A stretch of DNA of 64,000 nt from NCBI RefSeq assembly GCF_024181725.1, contig NZ_CP028908.1, positions 310,001-374,000 of the forward strand. The letters run 5' to 3'. Source of the stretch: Bradyrhizobium sp. WD16 (GTDB lineage Bacteria > Pseudomonadota > Alphaproteobacteria > Rhizobiales > Xanthobacteraceae). The notes below the pieces were generated by a model that saw nothing but the letters and a program-made list of their open reading frames with translations, ran no database searches and was not told the origin of the DNA. The position numbers were made by a program, and so were the translations under genes. Positions 42,810 through 54,448 of this stretch are shown here, one piece after another. Positions within the stretch are counted from its first letter, which is position 1, and each line of letters begins with the position of its first letter.

Positions 42810-42975
42810 CAAGTGTGGTGGATCTGACGCTCGTTTCAGCATTGGAGCGAGTTCTTCAAACGAGCGTCAGATCCAAAACCACACTAGCTTTTTGATTTTG
42901 CTAGTGTCCCTATGTCTCCGAATTACCGTGCGAGCGCGAGGCAAACGTAGCGGTAATTCGGAGACGGGACACTAG
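42810..42975. repeat. CTAG hairpin array 5: D-linker1-B dyad
   Basis: 42810-42887 is family D in reverse orientation; its left boundary has decayed to CAAG. 42888-42900 is linker 1 on the opposite strand (CTTTTTGATTTTG). 42901-42975 is family B in forward orientation (bulge TAT). The linker is the exact complement of the one in array 1 although the hairpins it joins differ, which suggests exchange of modules. Confidence 0.92.
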
Positions 42976-43006
42976 CGCCGGCGCCGCCGGGCCACTGCAC
43001 GCATAC

Positions 43007-43033
43007 AAAAAATCGCCCGCGCGAGGCGGGCGA
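43007..43033 (-). terminator. Rho-independent terminator of the PPDK gene
   Basis: On the minus strand TCGCCCGCC and GCGGGCGA form a GC-rich hairpin followed directly by six T. It lies about 40 bases beyond the PPDK stop codon and just before hairpin array 5. Confidence 0.85.
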
Positions 43034-43074
43034 CTCCTTATTTCATTCGATAAGCGGCTTCTTCGATCGAAGGC

Positions 43075-46107
<3,033 letters not shown>

Positions 46108-46242
46108 GGCTTCCAAGCGTCAACGGGAGGGACAATCAGCAGGGGCCTTACAACACTTTTTTGCGCCGCCACGCAAGCCGCGCCGCCCCGGCGAAGGCAC
46201 GACTAAAGGGCTAAGCGCCTGATGCGAACGGCTTTCGCACCT

Positions 46243-46398
46243 TCAAAAGTGCAGCGCCCTGAGCACGCCGAGACCGACCAGGCCGGTGAAGATCAGGTAG
46301 ATGGCGACGATGAAATTGAGCAGCCGCGGCATCACGAGGATGAGGACGCCCGCGATCAGGGCGACGAAGGCCGGAATATGCGCGCTGGTGAGGACCAT
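46243..46398 (-). CDS. Small DUF3096 membrane protein
   Basis: The 51-residue protein reads MVLTSAHIPAFVALIAGVLI then LVMPRLLNFIVAIYLIF, two membrane helices joined by a short basic turn, matching DUF3096. Function unknown. The start at 46398 is chosen as it opens the domain; the upstream open frame is low-complexity. It lies upstream of PPDK in the same direction. Confidence 0.8.
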   Translation of the reverse strand: MVLTSAHIPAFVALIAGVLILVMPRLLNFIVAIYLIFTGLVGLGVLRALHF

Positions 46399-46580
46399 GA
46401 AGAACTCCAGTGAGGCAGGCCCGAGAGGCTGGACCGAATCGCGCCGGAGTTTATCGCCTGACCTGTGACAATCGACGGCGCTGCCGCCTCGCCCGCGGTT
46501 TCCCACAGCCAATTGGTTCCGACGCCCACAAAACGCCGCGATGAAGTCACCTCCGCGCCAGGAACATCACGCGCGGCACG

Positions 46581-46651
46581 GGATATGTCTCGCAATTGCC
46601 TAAGAGAGACTGGCCGCAAAGGCGGTAGGCAATTGCGAGACGCCACACTAG
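46581..46651. repeat. CTAG hairpin array 6a: family C element, left end missing
   Basis: A forward C hairpin retains stem, loop and right CTAG but has lost its left CTAGTGTGGC; the bases before it do not match. Its right CTAG is shared with the next IS. Confidence 0.88.
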
Positions 46652-47702
46652 AGCAGACTCCGATCAAGGTGGATCATATCCGCATGCGGCGAAGTAGTTT
46701 GCGCATTGGGCGGGCTTGAAGATGTCGGCGCAGGTTTCGAGGGCGCGCATCAGGGCGGCGACGGTTCGCTCGGCGATTTTGCGCAAATGCGCTTTCAGCT
46801 TGGAAAACGCCTTCTCGATCGGGTTCATGTCGGGGCTATAGGGCGGGAGGTAGAGCAGCTCGGCGCCCGCGGCCTCGATCAACTCCTTGACCCGCGGCCC
46901 CTTGTGGGCGGACAGATTGTCCATGACGACAACGTCGCCTTTCGTGAGGGTAGGAACGAGGCAGTGTTCCACCCAGTCCTCGAACAGGGCGGCGGTGATC
47001 GGACGATCATAGGTCTTCGCCGCCACGAGCCCGCGAAGGCGGATGCCGGCGACGAGCGTGACCGTCTTGTAATGGCCGTGCGGCACGCCGACGCGCAACC
47101 GCCGTCCGCGCCGGCAACGCCCACCTTTGCGCGCCAAATTGGTCGAGGCGCCCGTTTCGTCGATGAAGACGAGCTTCTCGGGATCGAGATCGAGCTGTCG
47201 CTCGAACCATTCGAGGCGTTGCTTCAGGACGTCCGGCCGCTGCTGCTCCGAGGCGTGTGCGGTCTTTTTTTAAACGTGACGCCATGACGGTCGAAGAAGC
47301 GCCACAGCACGGAACTCGAAAAATGCTCGCCACAATTCCTGATCAGACGTTCCTGGATCTCCAGCAGGGTGACGTCCGGCGTGCGCCGGATCAGCCCCAT
47401 CAGGTAGCCGTGATGGGCTTCGATGCGGCCGGAGCGGCGATCGCCTCCAGTCGACTTCGGCGACATTTCTCCCGTCGTCTCGAATTGCTTGACCCAGCGC
47501 ACGGCGCTCGCAATGCTGACTTCGAAACGCTTCGCCGCCGCATTGCGCGACAGCCCGCCCGAGACGACAGCCTCCACCACTCGTTTGCGAAGATCGTCGG
47601 AAAGCGCCATTCCAGCCGCCTCCATTCTGCGGCAGGAATCATGAATCAGATGTCAGCCGATTCGGGAATCCTGATTCGATTCACATCGCTCGGAGCCTGC
47701 TC
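46651..47702. mobile_element. IS630-family insertion sequence (IS-2, copy 2)
   Basis: The element is 1,052 bp with the same ends as the copy at 33174-34226 (GAGCAGACTCCGA and TCGGAGCCTGCTC) and TA on both sides. It differs by a few substitutions and one deleted base. It sits at the CTAG junction between hairpin C on the left and hairpin B on the right. Confidence 0.93.
46664..47610 (-). pseudogene. IS630-family transposase with one-base deletion in the A run
   Basis: Compared with the intact copy, the run of eight A between the DNA-binding and DDE domains has seven here (47266-47272). The first frame therefore reads HGVTFKKRPHTPRSS and ends at 47224. The DDE half is intact in the other frame (FIDETGASTNLARKGGR, VVMDNLSAHKGP, YSPDMNPIEKAFSKLK). 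It is probably non-functional, but a minus-one slip on AAAAAAA would restore the full protein, and IS-1 uses such a run at the equivalent place. Confidence 0.85.
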
Positions 47703-48194
47703 TAGTGTCCTGTCTCCGAATTACCGCTACGTTTGCCTCGCACTCGCACGGTCATTCGGAGACATAGGGACACTAGCAAAATCAAAGTGCTAGTGTGGCT
47801 TATGTCTCGCAATTGCCTACGAGAGGGTTGCCGCAAAGGCGGTAGGCAATTGCGAGACGCCACACTAGTGTCCTGTCTCCGAATTACCGCTACGTTTGCC
47901 TCGCACTCGCACGGTCATTCGGAGACATAGGGACACTAGCAAAATCAAAGTGCTAGTGTGGCTTATGTCTCGCAATTGCCTACGAGAGGGTTGCCGCAAA
48001 GGCGGTAGGCAATTGCGAGCCGCCACACTAGTGTCCTGTCTCCGAATTACCGCTACGTTTGCCTCGCACTCGCACGGTAATTCGGAGACATAGGGACACT
48101 AGCAAAATCAAAGTGCTAGTGTGGCTTATGTCTCGCAATTGCCTACGAGAGGGTTGCCGCGAAGGCGGTAGGCAATTGCGAGACGCCACACTAG
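47702..48194. repeat. CTAG hairpin array 6b: tandem trimer of B-linker1-C dyads
   Basis: The elements are B 47702-47776, linker 47777-47789, C 47790-47868, B 47865-47939, linker 47940-47952, C 47953-48031, B 48028-48102, linker 48103-48115 and C 48116-48194. The dyad period is exactly 163 bases and each linker is CAAAATCAAAGTG. Neighbouring dyads share one CTAG. The three copies differ at only a few bases, so the amplification is recent. Confidence 0.95.
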
Positions 48195-48237
48195 CCGCGC
48201 GGTGACGCACACACCGGCATGGCAGCGTATCGTCGCG

Positions 48238-48843
48238 TCAGTCGGCGTTGCCCCGCTTCTCGGCGACGATGCGATGAATGACCTTGCCCGAGGAGGCGCT
48301 CACCACCTCCTCGTCCAGCAGCAATCTGGCGCCGTCGAGTCCACAACGCACTTCGGCGGCGTCGAAGGCGGCGTAGAGGCGGCCGTGGCCGTCACGCTGG
48401 TCGGCGCCTTTCGTCACCCGCCAGCTCAGATAGAGCACGCCCCCCGGCCGGACGATGTCGATCAGCCGTCGCACCGCAGCGGCGATCCGGCCGCGATCGA
48501 GATGCATGATCACGGTCTCGCACAACACACTGTCGAAGCTCGCAGGCGCGATGCCATCGAGCGCCGGCAGATCGGCATGAGCGAATGTCAGCGTCGGATA
48601 GCGGCGGCGGGCTTCCGCCAGCAGCCCCCGCGAGGCATCGAAGCCCTGCGCGACATAGCCGCGCGCCGCGAGCCAGCCGACCTCACGCCCCGAGCCGCAG
48701 CCGATGTCGGCGACGCTCGTGCCCGGCCGGAAGAAGCGATCGACAACCGCATGGAGATCGGAGGGCGGCGGCTGGCCGTGCCAGTCGTCGGCGAACGACG
48801 CCGCCGCGCTGTCGTAGGCGGCGAGCGTCGCCTCGTCGGCCAT
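48238..48843 (-). CDS. Class I SAM-dependent methyltransferase
   Basis: The 201-residue protein has the SAM-binding motif I TSVADIGCGSGREVGWLAAR (about residues 43-62), acidic motif II (GFDASRGLLAEARRR) and a post-motif VLCETVIMHLDRGR. The substrate is unknown. It is encoded 4 bases after glyS on the same strand and may be co-transcribed with glycyl-tRNA synthetase genes; no functional link is implied by that. Confidence 0.85.
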   Translation of the reverse strand: MADEATLAAYDSAAASFADDWHGQPPPSDLHAVVDRFFRPGTSVADIGCGSGREVGWLAARGYVAQGFDASRGLLAEARRRYPTLTFAHADLPALDGIAPASFDSVLCETVIMHLDRGRIAAAVRRLIDIVRPGGVLYLSWRVTKGADQRDGHGRLYAAFDAAEVRCGLDGARLLLDEEVVSASSGKVIHRIVAEKRGNAD

Positions 48844-48847
48844 GGGC

Positions 48848-50950
48848 TTAATCCTGAATCCTGGAGAAATCCGCCACGGCGCGGGTGGCGACGCGGATCT
48901 GGTTGAGCAGCCTGAGGCGATTGGCCCGCACCAGCGAATCGTCGTCGTTGACCTTCACCTTGTCGAAGAAGGCATCGACGGCGGGACGCAGCTTCGCCAT
49001 TTCGGTCATGGCGCCGGCGAAATCCTCCTTGGCGACGGCCGCCGCGGCCGCGGCGCCGACCTCAGCGATGGCGGCGGCGAGCGCCTTCTCCTCGTCCTGG
49101 CGATAGAGCGAAGCGTCCGGCGCGCCGTCGAATCGCGTGCCGTCCTTCTTCTCCTCGATGCGCAGGATGTTGGCGGCGCGCTTGGTGCCGGCCAGCAGGT
49201 TCCTGCCGTCCTCGGTGTCGAGAAACTTGCCCAGCGCCTCGACGCGACGGACGATCAGCAACAGCTCGTCCTGGCCCTCGAGCGCGAACACCGCGTCGAC
49301 GAGATCGTGACGCGCGCCCTGTTCGCGAAGCTGGACCTTGAGGCGATCGGCGAAGAAGGCGAGCAGGTCCCGGCCGAGCGCAACCGGATCGGCGTGCCTC
49401 GCCTGCAATCCGGCGGCGGCGGTGGCGATGACGGCGCCGAGCGGCAGCCGCAGATTATTCTCCACCACGAGACGGATGACACCCAATGCCGCGCGACGCA
49501 GCGCATACGGATCCTTGGAGCCGGTGGGCTTCTCGTCGATCGCCCAGAAGCCGACCAGGACGTCGAGCTTGTCGGCGAGCGCCACGGTGATCGCCACCGG
49601 ATCGTCCGGCACGCGATCGGACGGCCCCTGCGGCTTGTAGTGATCCTCGATCGCCTTGGCGACGCGGGCGTCCTCGCCCTGCGCCTCGGCGTAATAGCGC
49701 CCCATCAGGCCCTGGACCTCGGGGAATTCGCCGACCACCTCGGTGAGCAGATCGGCCTTGGCGAGCCGCGCCGCGCGCGCCACCAGGCCGGCGTCGGCCT
49801 TGATGCGCGGCGCGAGATCGGCGGCGAGCGTCTCGATGCGGCTGATCCGCGCCGCCTGGGTGCCGAGCTTCTCGTGAAACACGATCTGGTCGAACTTCGG
49901 CAGGCGGTCGTCGAGGCGCGTCTTGAGGTCGGTCTCGTAGAAGAATTTGGCGTCGGACAGCCGGGCGCGGATCACCCGCTGGTTGCCGGCGACGATGGCC
50001 TTGCCGCCGTCGGTCGCCTCGATATTGGCGATCAGGATGAATTTCGGCGCGAGCTTGCCGGTCTTCGGATCGCGCACCACGAAGCACTTCTGGTTGTTGC
50101 GGATGGTGGCGCGGATCACTTCGTCCGGAATGGCGAGGAAGGACGGATCGAACGAACCCATCAGCACCACCGGCCATTCGACGAGGCCGGCGACCTCCTC
50201 GAGCAGGCCCTGATCCTCGACCAGTTCGAGCCCCTGGGCGAAGGCGAGATGGCGCGCATCGGCGAGGATGATGTCCTTGCGGCGCTGCGGATCGAGCACG
50301 ACTTTCGCCGTCTCGAGCTTCGCCTCGTAATCGGCGAAGCGGCGCACATTGATGGCGCCCTGGGCCAGGAAGCGATGGCCGAACGTGGTGTGACCGGCCT
50401 TGATGCCGGCGACCTCGAACGGCACCACATCGGGATCCTCGGTGTCGGGGCCGAAGGTGGCGACGATGGCATGCAGCGGCCGCACCCAGGTGAGCGCGCC
50501 GGGCTTCGCCGAGGCCGCGCCCCAGCGCATCGCCTTGGGCCAGGGGAAGGTGCGGATGATCACCGGCAGGATCTCGGCGAGCACGTCGAGCGCCGGCCGC
50601 CCCGGCTTCTCGATCAGGGCGACGTAGAAATCGCCCTTCTTCGGGTCACTCTGGATCTTGGCCTCGTCGAGCGAGGCGAGCCCGGCGGATTTCAGGAAGC
50701 CCTGGATCGCCGCCTCGGGGCCGCCGACCCGCGGTCCCTTGCGCTCTTCCTTCAGATCCGGCTGACGCACCGGAATGCCGTGCACGGTGAGCGCAAGGCG
50801 GCGCGGCGTGGCGAAGGCTTTCGCCCCCTCATAGACCAGGCCTTCGGCGACCAGCTTGTCGGTCACCATCCGGCGCAGGTCGTCGGCCGCCTTGGCCTGC
50901 ATGCGCGCGGGAATTTCCTCGGAAAAGAGTTCGAGCAGAAGATCGGGCAT
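48848..50950 (-). CDS. glyS: Glycine--tRNA ligase, beta subunit
   Basis: The 700-residue beta subunit begins [20 protein letters not shown] and contains [20 protein letters not shown] and a C-terminal anticodon-binding region ([20 protein letters not shown]). With GlyQ it forms the alpha2beta2 enzyme that charges tRNA-Gly. It follows glyQ by 4 bases. Length is normal. Confidence 0.97.
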   Translation of the reverse strand: MPDLLLELFSEEIPARMQAKAADDLRRMVTDKLVAEGLVYEGAKAFATPRRLALTVHGIPVRQPDLKEERKGPRVGGPEAAIQGFLKSAGLASLDEAKIQSDPKKGDFYVALIEKPGRPALDVLAEILPVIIRTFPWPKAMRWGAASAKPGALTWVRPLHAIVATFGPDTEDPDVVPFEVAGIKAGHTTFGHRFLAQGAINVRRFADYEAKLETAKVVLDPQRRKDIILADARHLAFAQGLELVEDQGLLEEVAGLVEWPVVLMGSFDPSFLAIPDEVIRATIRNNQKCFVVRDPKTGKLAPKFILIANIEATDGGKAIVAGNQRVIRARLSDAKFFYETDLKTRLDDRLPKFDQIVFHEKLGTQAARISRIETLAADLAPRIKADAGLVARAARLAKADLLTEVVGEFPEVQGLMGRYYAEAQGEDARVAKAIEDHYKPQGPSDRVPDDPVAITVALADKLDVLVGFWAIDEKPTGSKDPYALRRAALGVIRLVVENNLRLPLGAVIATAAAGLQARHADPVALGRDLLAFFADRLKVQLREQGARHDLVDAVFALEGQDELLLIVRRVEALGKFLDTEDGRNLLAGTKRAANILRIEEKKDGTRFDGAPDASLYRQDEEKALAAAIAEVGAAAAAAVAKEDFAGAMTEMAKLRPAVDAFFDKVKVNDDDSLVRANRLRLLNQIRVATRAVADFSRIQD

Positions 50951-50954
50951 CGTC

Positions 50955-51890
50955 TTACACTCCGCCCGCTTCGGTCTTGATCCAGGCTTCGCCGCACGCC
51001 TTGGCGAGTTCGCGCACGCGCAGGATGTAGCTCTGCCGCTCGGTCACCGAGATCATGCCGCGGGCGTCGAGCAGGTTGAAGACGTGGCTCGCCTTGATGC
51101 ACTGGTCGTAGGCGGGAAGCGCCATCAGGTGCCGTTCTTTCTTGTCGCTGGCCCAGCCGGCCTCGAGATATTTGCGGCAGGCGGCCTCGGCCATCCTGAA
51201 CTGTTCGAACAGCATCGCGGTGTCCGAATGTTCGAAATTGTGCCGCGAATATTCCTGCTCGGCCTGCAGGAAGATGTCGCCATAGGTGACCTTCTCCGCC
51301 CCCTGGCGACCGTTGAAGTTGAGGTCATAGATCCGATCGACGCCCTGCACATACATGGCGAGACGCTCGAGACCGTAAGTGAGCTCGCCCGCGACCGGCG
51401 CGCATTCGACCCCGGCGACCTGCTGGAAATAGGTGAATTGCGAGACTTCCATGCCGTCGCACCAGCATTCCCAGCCGAGCCCCCAGGCGCCCAGCGTCGG
51501 GCTCTCCCAGTCGTCCTCGACGAAACGGATGTCGTGCAGCGCGGAATCGACGCCGATCGCGCCGAGCGATTCCAGATAGAGATTCTGGATGTCCGGCGGC
51601 GACGGCTTGAGGATCACCTGGAACTGGTAATAATGCTGCAGGCGATTGGGATTCTCGCCGTAGCGGCCGTCCTTGGGACGGCGCGAGGGCTGGACAAAGG
51701 CCGCATTCCAGGGCTTCGGCCCCAGCGCGCGCAATGTCGTCGCCGGATGAAACGTGCCCGCGCCGACTTCCATGTCATAGGGCTGCAGGATGACGCAGCC
51801 GCGATCCGCCCAGAAGCGCTGCAGCGTCAGGATCAATCCCTGAAACGAGCGTTCAGGCCGCATGTGGTCGGGCAAAGATTCCATGGTCAC
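50955..51890 (-). CDS. glyQ: Glycine--tRNA ligase, alpha subunit
   Basis: The 311-residue catalytic subunit is highly conserved: [40 protein letters not shown] and [20 protein letters not shown]. It activates glycine and works with GlyS. The start [15 protein letters not shown] at 51890 fits; the true start could be one of the close ATG codons. It is the first gene of the glyQ-glyS pair. Confidence 0.96.
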   Translation of the reverse strand: MTMESLPDHMRPERSFQGLILTLQRFWADRGCVILQPYDMEVGAGTFHPATTLRALGPKPWNAAFVQPSRRPKDGRYGENPNRLQHYYQFQVILKPSPPDIQNLYLESLGAIGVDSALHDIRFVEDDWESPTLGAWGLGWECWCDGMEVSQFTYFQQVAGVECAPVAGELTYGLERLAMYVQGVDRIYDLNFNGRQGAEKVTYGDIFLQAEQEYSRHNFEHSDTAMLFEQFRMAEAACRKYLEAGWASDKKERHLMALPAYDQCIKASHVFNLLDARGMISVTERQSYILRVRELAKACGEAWIKTEAGGV

Positions 51891-52070
51891 TTTAAGGATT
51901 GGATCACCTTGATTTGGCGCGCGGGACCGTATCGACGGGGATAACGGGAATCAAGGCGCCGGTACGAGAATCCGGCGGCGAGATCGGGGGTAAAAGCGAG
52001 CTCCCCAGCCGGGCGACCCGGGCGACTGCCCGCCGTCACGGCCGGTATTCTTGACCTCACTGGAGATACG

Positions 52071-52214
52071 ATGCTCGCTGCGGCCGCGACCACGGTCCTC
52101 GTTCTGTGCGCGACCCTGCTCGCCGCGACGCCCCTGCTGCTCGCCGAGCGGCAGCAGCGCCGCCGCAGCCACGAGATGCGTAAAATTGGCGACACTCGTT
52201 CGAGCGAACCGTAA
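52071..52214 (+). CDS. Candidate small membrane protein, 47 residues
   Basis: The frame reads MLAAAATTVLVLCATLLAAT then PLLLAERQQRRRSHEMRKIG, one hydrophobic helix followed by a basic tail (positive-inside, N-out). GGAG lies 8 bases before the ATG. It is divergent from glyQ. No family is recognised, so it is offered as a candidate only. Confidence 0.45.
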   Translation: MLAAAATTVLVLCATLLAATPLLLAERQQRRRSHEMRKIGDTRSSEP

Positions 52215-52372
52215 CCGTCCCGCGAATTGGATCTTTCCGGCAGGTCGTTCGTTAGGAGCTCGAGGCCCAAAGTGCTCGCGCCGGCGCCCAAGCCGAAAAT
52301 GGCACACGCCGGTGATGCGAGCGGGCCGACATGCTGCGTTGCGCGTCCGGATTTCTTTCTGCGGAGCGTCAA

Positions 52373-52489
52373 ATGACAATGTTCGAAATGGTCGCAGCGC
52401 TGCTGATCACGCTGTCGCTCGGCCTGATGATCATCGAAGACACCCGGGACGACAGCATCCGCGTGATGCCGCTGCCGGTCGACGCCTGA
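52373..52489 (+). CDS. Candidate small membrane protein, 38 residues
   Basis: The frame reads MTMFEMVAALLITLSLGLMI then IEDTRDDSIRVMPLPVDA, a single membrane helix with an acidic tail. GGAG is 7 bases before the ATG. Together with the 47-residue candidate it fills the gap between glyQ and the next gene. Unrecognised. Confidence 0.5.
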   Translation: MTMFEMVAALLITLSLGLMIIEDTRDDSIRVMPLPVDA

Positions 52490-52671
52490 ACGGGCGCGCG
52501 ATCGACGGCACCGATCCCGCGGTCAACCTCCAAGTGTGACCAATGCAATAGCCGGCTGTCGGACAATGCCCTGTCCGCGGCCGGATTTGATTTGTGCGGA
52601 GGTCAGGCCGTGCCGTCTGCTATCGACTTCCATCAGGGTCTGGAGGCCGCAGGTCGTCGGCCTGAGCCGGC

Positions 52672-52863
52672 TTACTCCGGCCGATAGGCGCCGGTCGCGG
52701 GGTCGCGACGCAGGCGCCGGATCGGGCTGACGCGGGCTTCCGCCATCTGCGCCGAGCGCAGGCGTTCGAGTTCGTCATTGATCCGCCGGGCCTCACGCAG
52801 GCCCCAGCGCACCAAAGCGGCACCGCCAAGCGCGGCGACGACGGTCAGAATCAGCGGTGGCAT
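52672..52863 (-). CDS. Small conserved membrane protein, 63 residues
   Basis: The protein starts MPPLILTVVAALGGAALVRW, a single membrane helix, followed by a charged soluble tail (REARRINDELERLRSAQMAE, RRDPATGAYRPE). The tail with its DPxTGxYRP end is typical of short proteins conserved in Bradyrhizobium relatives. Function unknown. Confidence 0.65.
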   Translation of the reverse strand: MPPLILTVVAALGGAALVRWGLREARRINDELERLRSAQMAEARVSPIRRLRRDPATGAYRPE

Positions 52864-52935
52864 GGTCTATCCTCGGGTCGACGGCCGGAAGTGTTCCATC
52901 AGGCCATGTTCCCATTGTGGCAGAAAACGGCACAG

Positions 52936-53102
52936 CTAGTGTCCCGGTTCTAACGTTCGTATTCCCTCGCAGCGAGCACTTCTACGAACGTTAGAACCAA
53001 AGGGACACTAGCATGATTATGATTCTAGTGCGGTTTTGGATCTGACGCTCGTATGAAGAGTTCGCTGCAATACTGACACGAGCGTCAGATCCACCGCACT
53101 AG
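52936..53102. repeat. CTAG hairpin array 7: A'-linker2-D' dyad
   Basis: 52936-53011 is a family-A variant in reverse orientation, with the stem changed to GGTTCTAACGTTCGTA and the opposite arm changed to match. 53012-53024 is linker 2 (CATGATTATGATT). 53025-53102 is family D forward (TGCGG instead of TGTGG, again matched by CCGCA at the other end). The paired changes show that base-pairing is preserved. Confidence 0.92.
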
Positions 53103-53137
53103 CGGCCGAGGCTGCGACGCTGTCGCCGCCCGCTCCG

Positions 53138-54067
53138 TCAGAACCCGAAGCGTCCCCATACGGCGCGGGTTTCCAGCGCGGAGATGAGCTGATCGGCGAT
53201 CGGCTCGCCGCCGAGCCCCAATCCCGAGGTGCCGGCCCCGCGACGGCCGAGCAGGCCGCTCAGCAATCCGCCGGACGCCGCGATCAGCGGCGTCTGAACG
53301 TCCTCGCCGAAGCGGGCGCGCAAGGTCGCGCGCAGGTCGCCGACGGCGTCGGCGAGCCCGAGTTCGACGGCGCGGCCGCCGGCCCAGTATTCGCCGGTGA
53401 AGAGGTAGTCGTCGCGGCCCTTGAGGCGGGCGCCGCGCGCGTCCTTCACGAGGCCGATGAAGATGTCGTGGATCTCGCGCTGGATCGCCTTGAGCCGCGC
53501 CACGTCGTCCGGGTTCTCGGGCAGGAACGGATCCAGCGTCGCCTTGTGCTCCCCGGAGGTATAGAGCCGCCGCTCGACCCCGATCTTCTTGATCAGGCCC
53601 TCCAGTCCGAAGGAGCCGCCGACCACGCCGATGGAGCCGAGAATCGAGGACGGATCGACATAGATCTCGTCGCCGGCGCAGGCAATCATATAGCCACCCG
53701 AGGCGGCGACATCCTCGACGAAGACCAGGACCGGCAGCTTCTTTTCCGCGGCCAGCTGGCGGATGCGCAGGTAGATCTGTCGCGACTGGACCGGCGAGCC
53801 ACCTGGTGAATTGATCATCAGCGCCACCGCCGCCGCATTGCGGACGGCAAAGGCGCGATCGAGCGTGCGGGCAAGGCCGGACAATGTCAGGCCGGGCCGC
53901 AGCGGCGTGACGGCGCCGATGACGCCGGACAGCCGTACCACCGGAACCACCGGCCGACCGGTGAGGCGGGCGGGCAGCACCTTGCGGATGCGCTCCCACA
54001 ACGAACTGGCGAGGCCGTCGAGACCTGTCGCTGGCGGCACGGAAGCAGTCGGATCTGATGAACTCAT
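53138..54067 (-). CDS. sppA: Signal peptide peptidase SppA-type serine protease (S49)
   Basis: The 309-residue protease has the S49 core: RLSGVIGAVTPLRPGLTLSG, ALMINSPGGSPVQSRQIYLR, the nucleophile serine in FVEDVAASGGYMIACAGDEI (about residue 132), and the lysine in YTSGEHKATLDPFLPE. It degrades cleaved signal peptides at the inner membrane; no clear membrane anchor is visible in the N-terminus, as in short SppA forms. The start at 54067 is chosen; the longer open frame runs into a 7-base tandem repeat. Confidence 0.87.
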   Translation of the reverse strand: MSSSDPTASVPPATGLDGLASSLWERIRKVLPARLTGRPVVPVVRLSGVIGAVTPLRPGLTLSGLARTLDRAFAVRNAAAVALMINSPGGSPVQSRQIYLRIRQLAAEKKLPVLVFVEDVAASGGYMIACAGDEIYVDPSSILGSIGVVGGSFGLEGLIKKIGVERRLYTSGEHKATLDPFLPENPDDVARLKAIQREIHDIFIGLVKDARGARLKGRDDYLFTGEYWAGGRAVELGLADAVGDLRATLRARFGEDVQTPLIAASGGLLSGLLGRRGAGTSGLGLGGEPIADQLISALETRAVWGRFGF

Positions 54068-54120
54068 GCCCGACACATAGTGACCGGCGCGGGCGATGTC
54101 ATCGGGCCTTCGTGCCGCAG

Positions 54121-54160
54121 CCGCCTGCCGCCTGCCGCCTGCCGCCTGCCGCCTGCCGCC
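54121..54160. repeat. 7-base tandem repeat (CCGCCTG)5
   Basis: Five perfect copies of CCGCCTG and part of a sixth lie 54 bases upstream of the sppA start codon, in its leader or promoter region. Confidence 0.92.
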
Positions 54161-54288
54161 GCGATCGGCCGCATCGACGCCTTTCGTCAACCGAACCTTA
54201 ACGCCTGGAACGCTTCTTGCTGATGATGAATCCGGTCTCGTTAACCAAACGGCTCCGGGTCCACCAGAACCACCGGCAAGGGTTGGAA

Positions 54289-54387
54289 ATGAAAATCTAT
54301 CTGCTGATCATGCTTATGGGCCTGCTGTTGACCGCAGTCCGCCTGAGCGGCGCGCCCAATAGCCAGCCAGGATCGCTGCCGCAATAG
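54289..54387 (+). CDS. Candidate small membrane peptide, 32 residues
   Basis: The frame reads MKIYLLIMLMGLLLTAVRLS then GAPNSQPGSLPQ, one hydrophobic helix with a short polar tail. A purine-rich AAGGG lies about 8 bases before the ATG. No family recognised. It lies between sppA and the methyltransferase gene. Confidence 0.45.
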   Translation: MKIYLLIMLMGLLLTAVRLSGAPNSQPGSLPQ

Positions 54388-54448
54388 GCAGCGAGCGGAG
54401 CGGATTTGACATTCACCGCCGCCTCGACGCGGGCGCGTGAGGCGGATG

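Noticed and set aside
47702-48194. Tandem repeats suggesting a CRISPR array
   Set aside because: The repeating units are themselves palindromic hairpins with constant linkers. There are no short constant repeats with unique spacers, and no cas gene is in the window.
54121-54160. N-terminal extension of SppA through the 7-base repeat
   Set aside because: The extension would be a low-complexity repeat peptide (RQAAGGRRQAA), and the family fold starts after the ATG at 54067.
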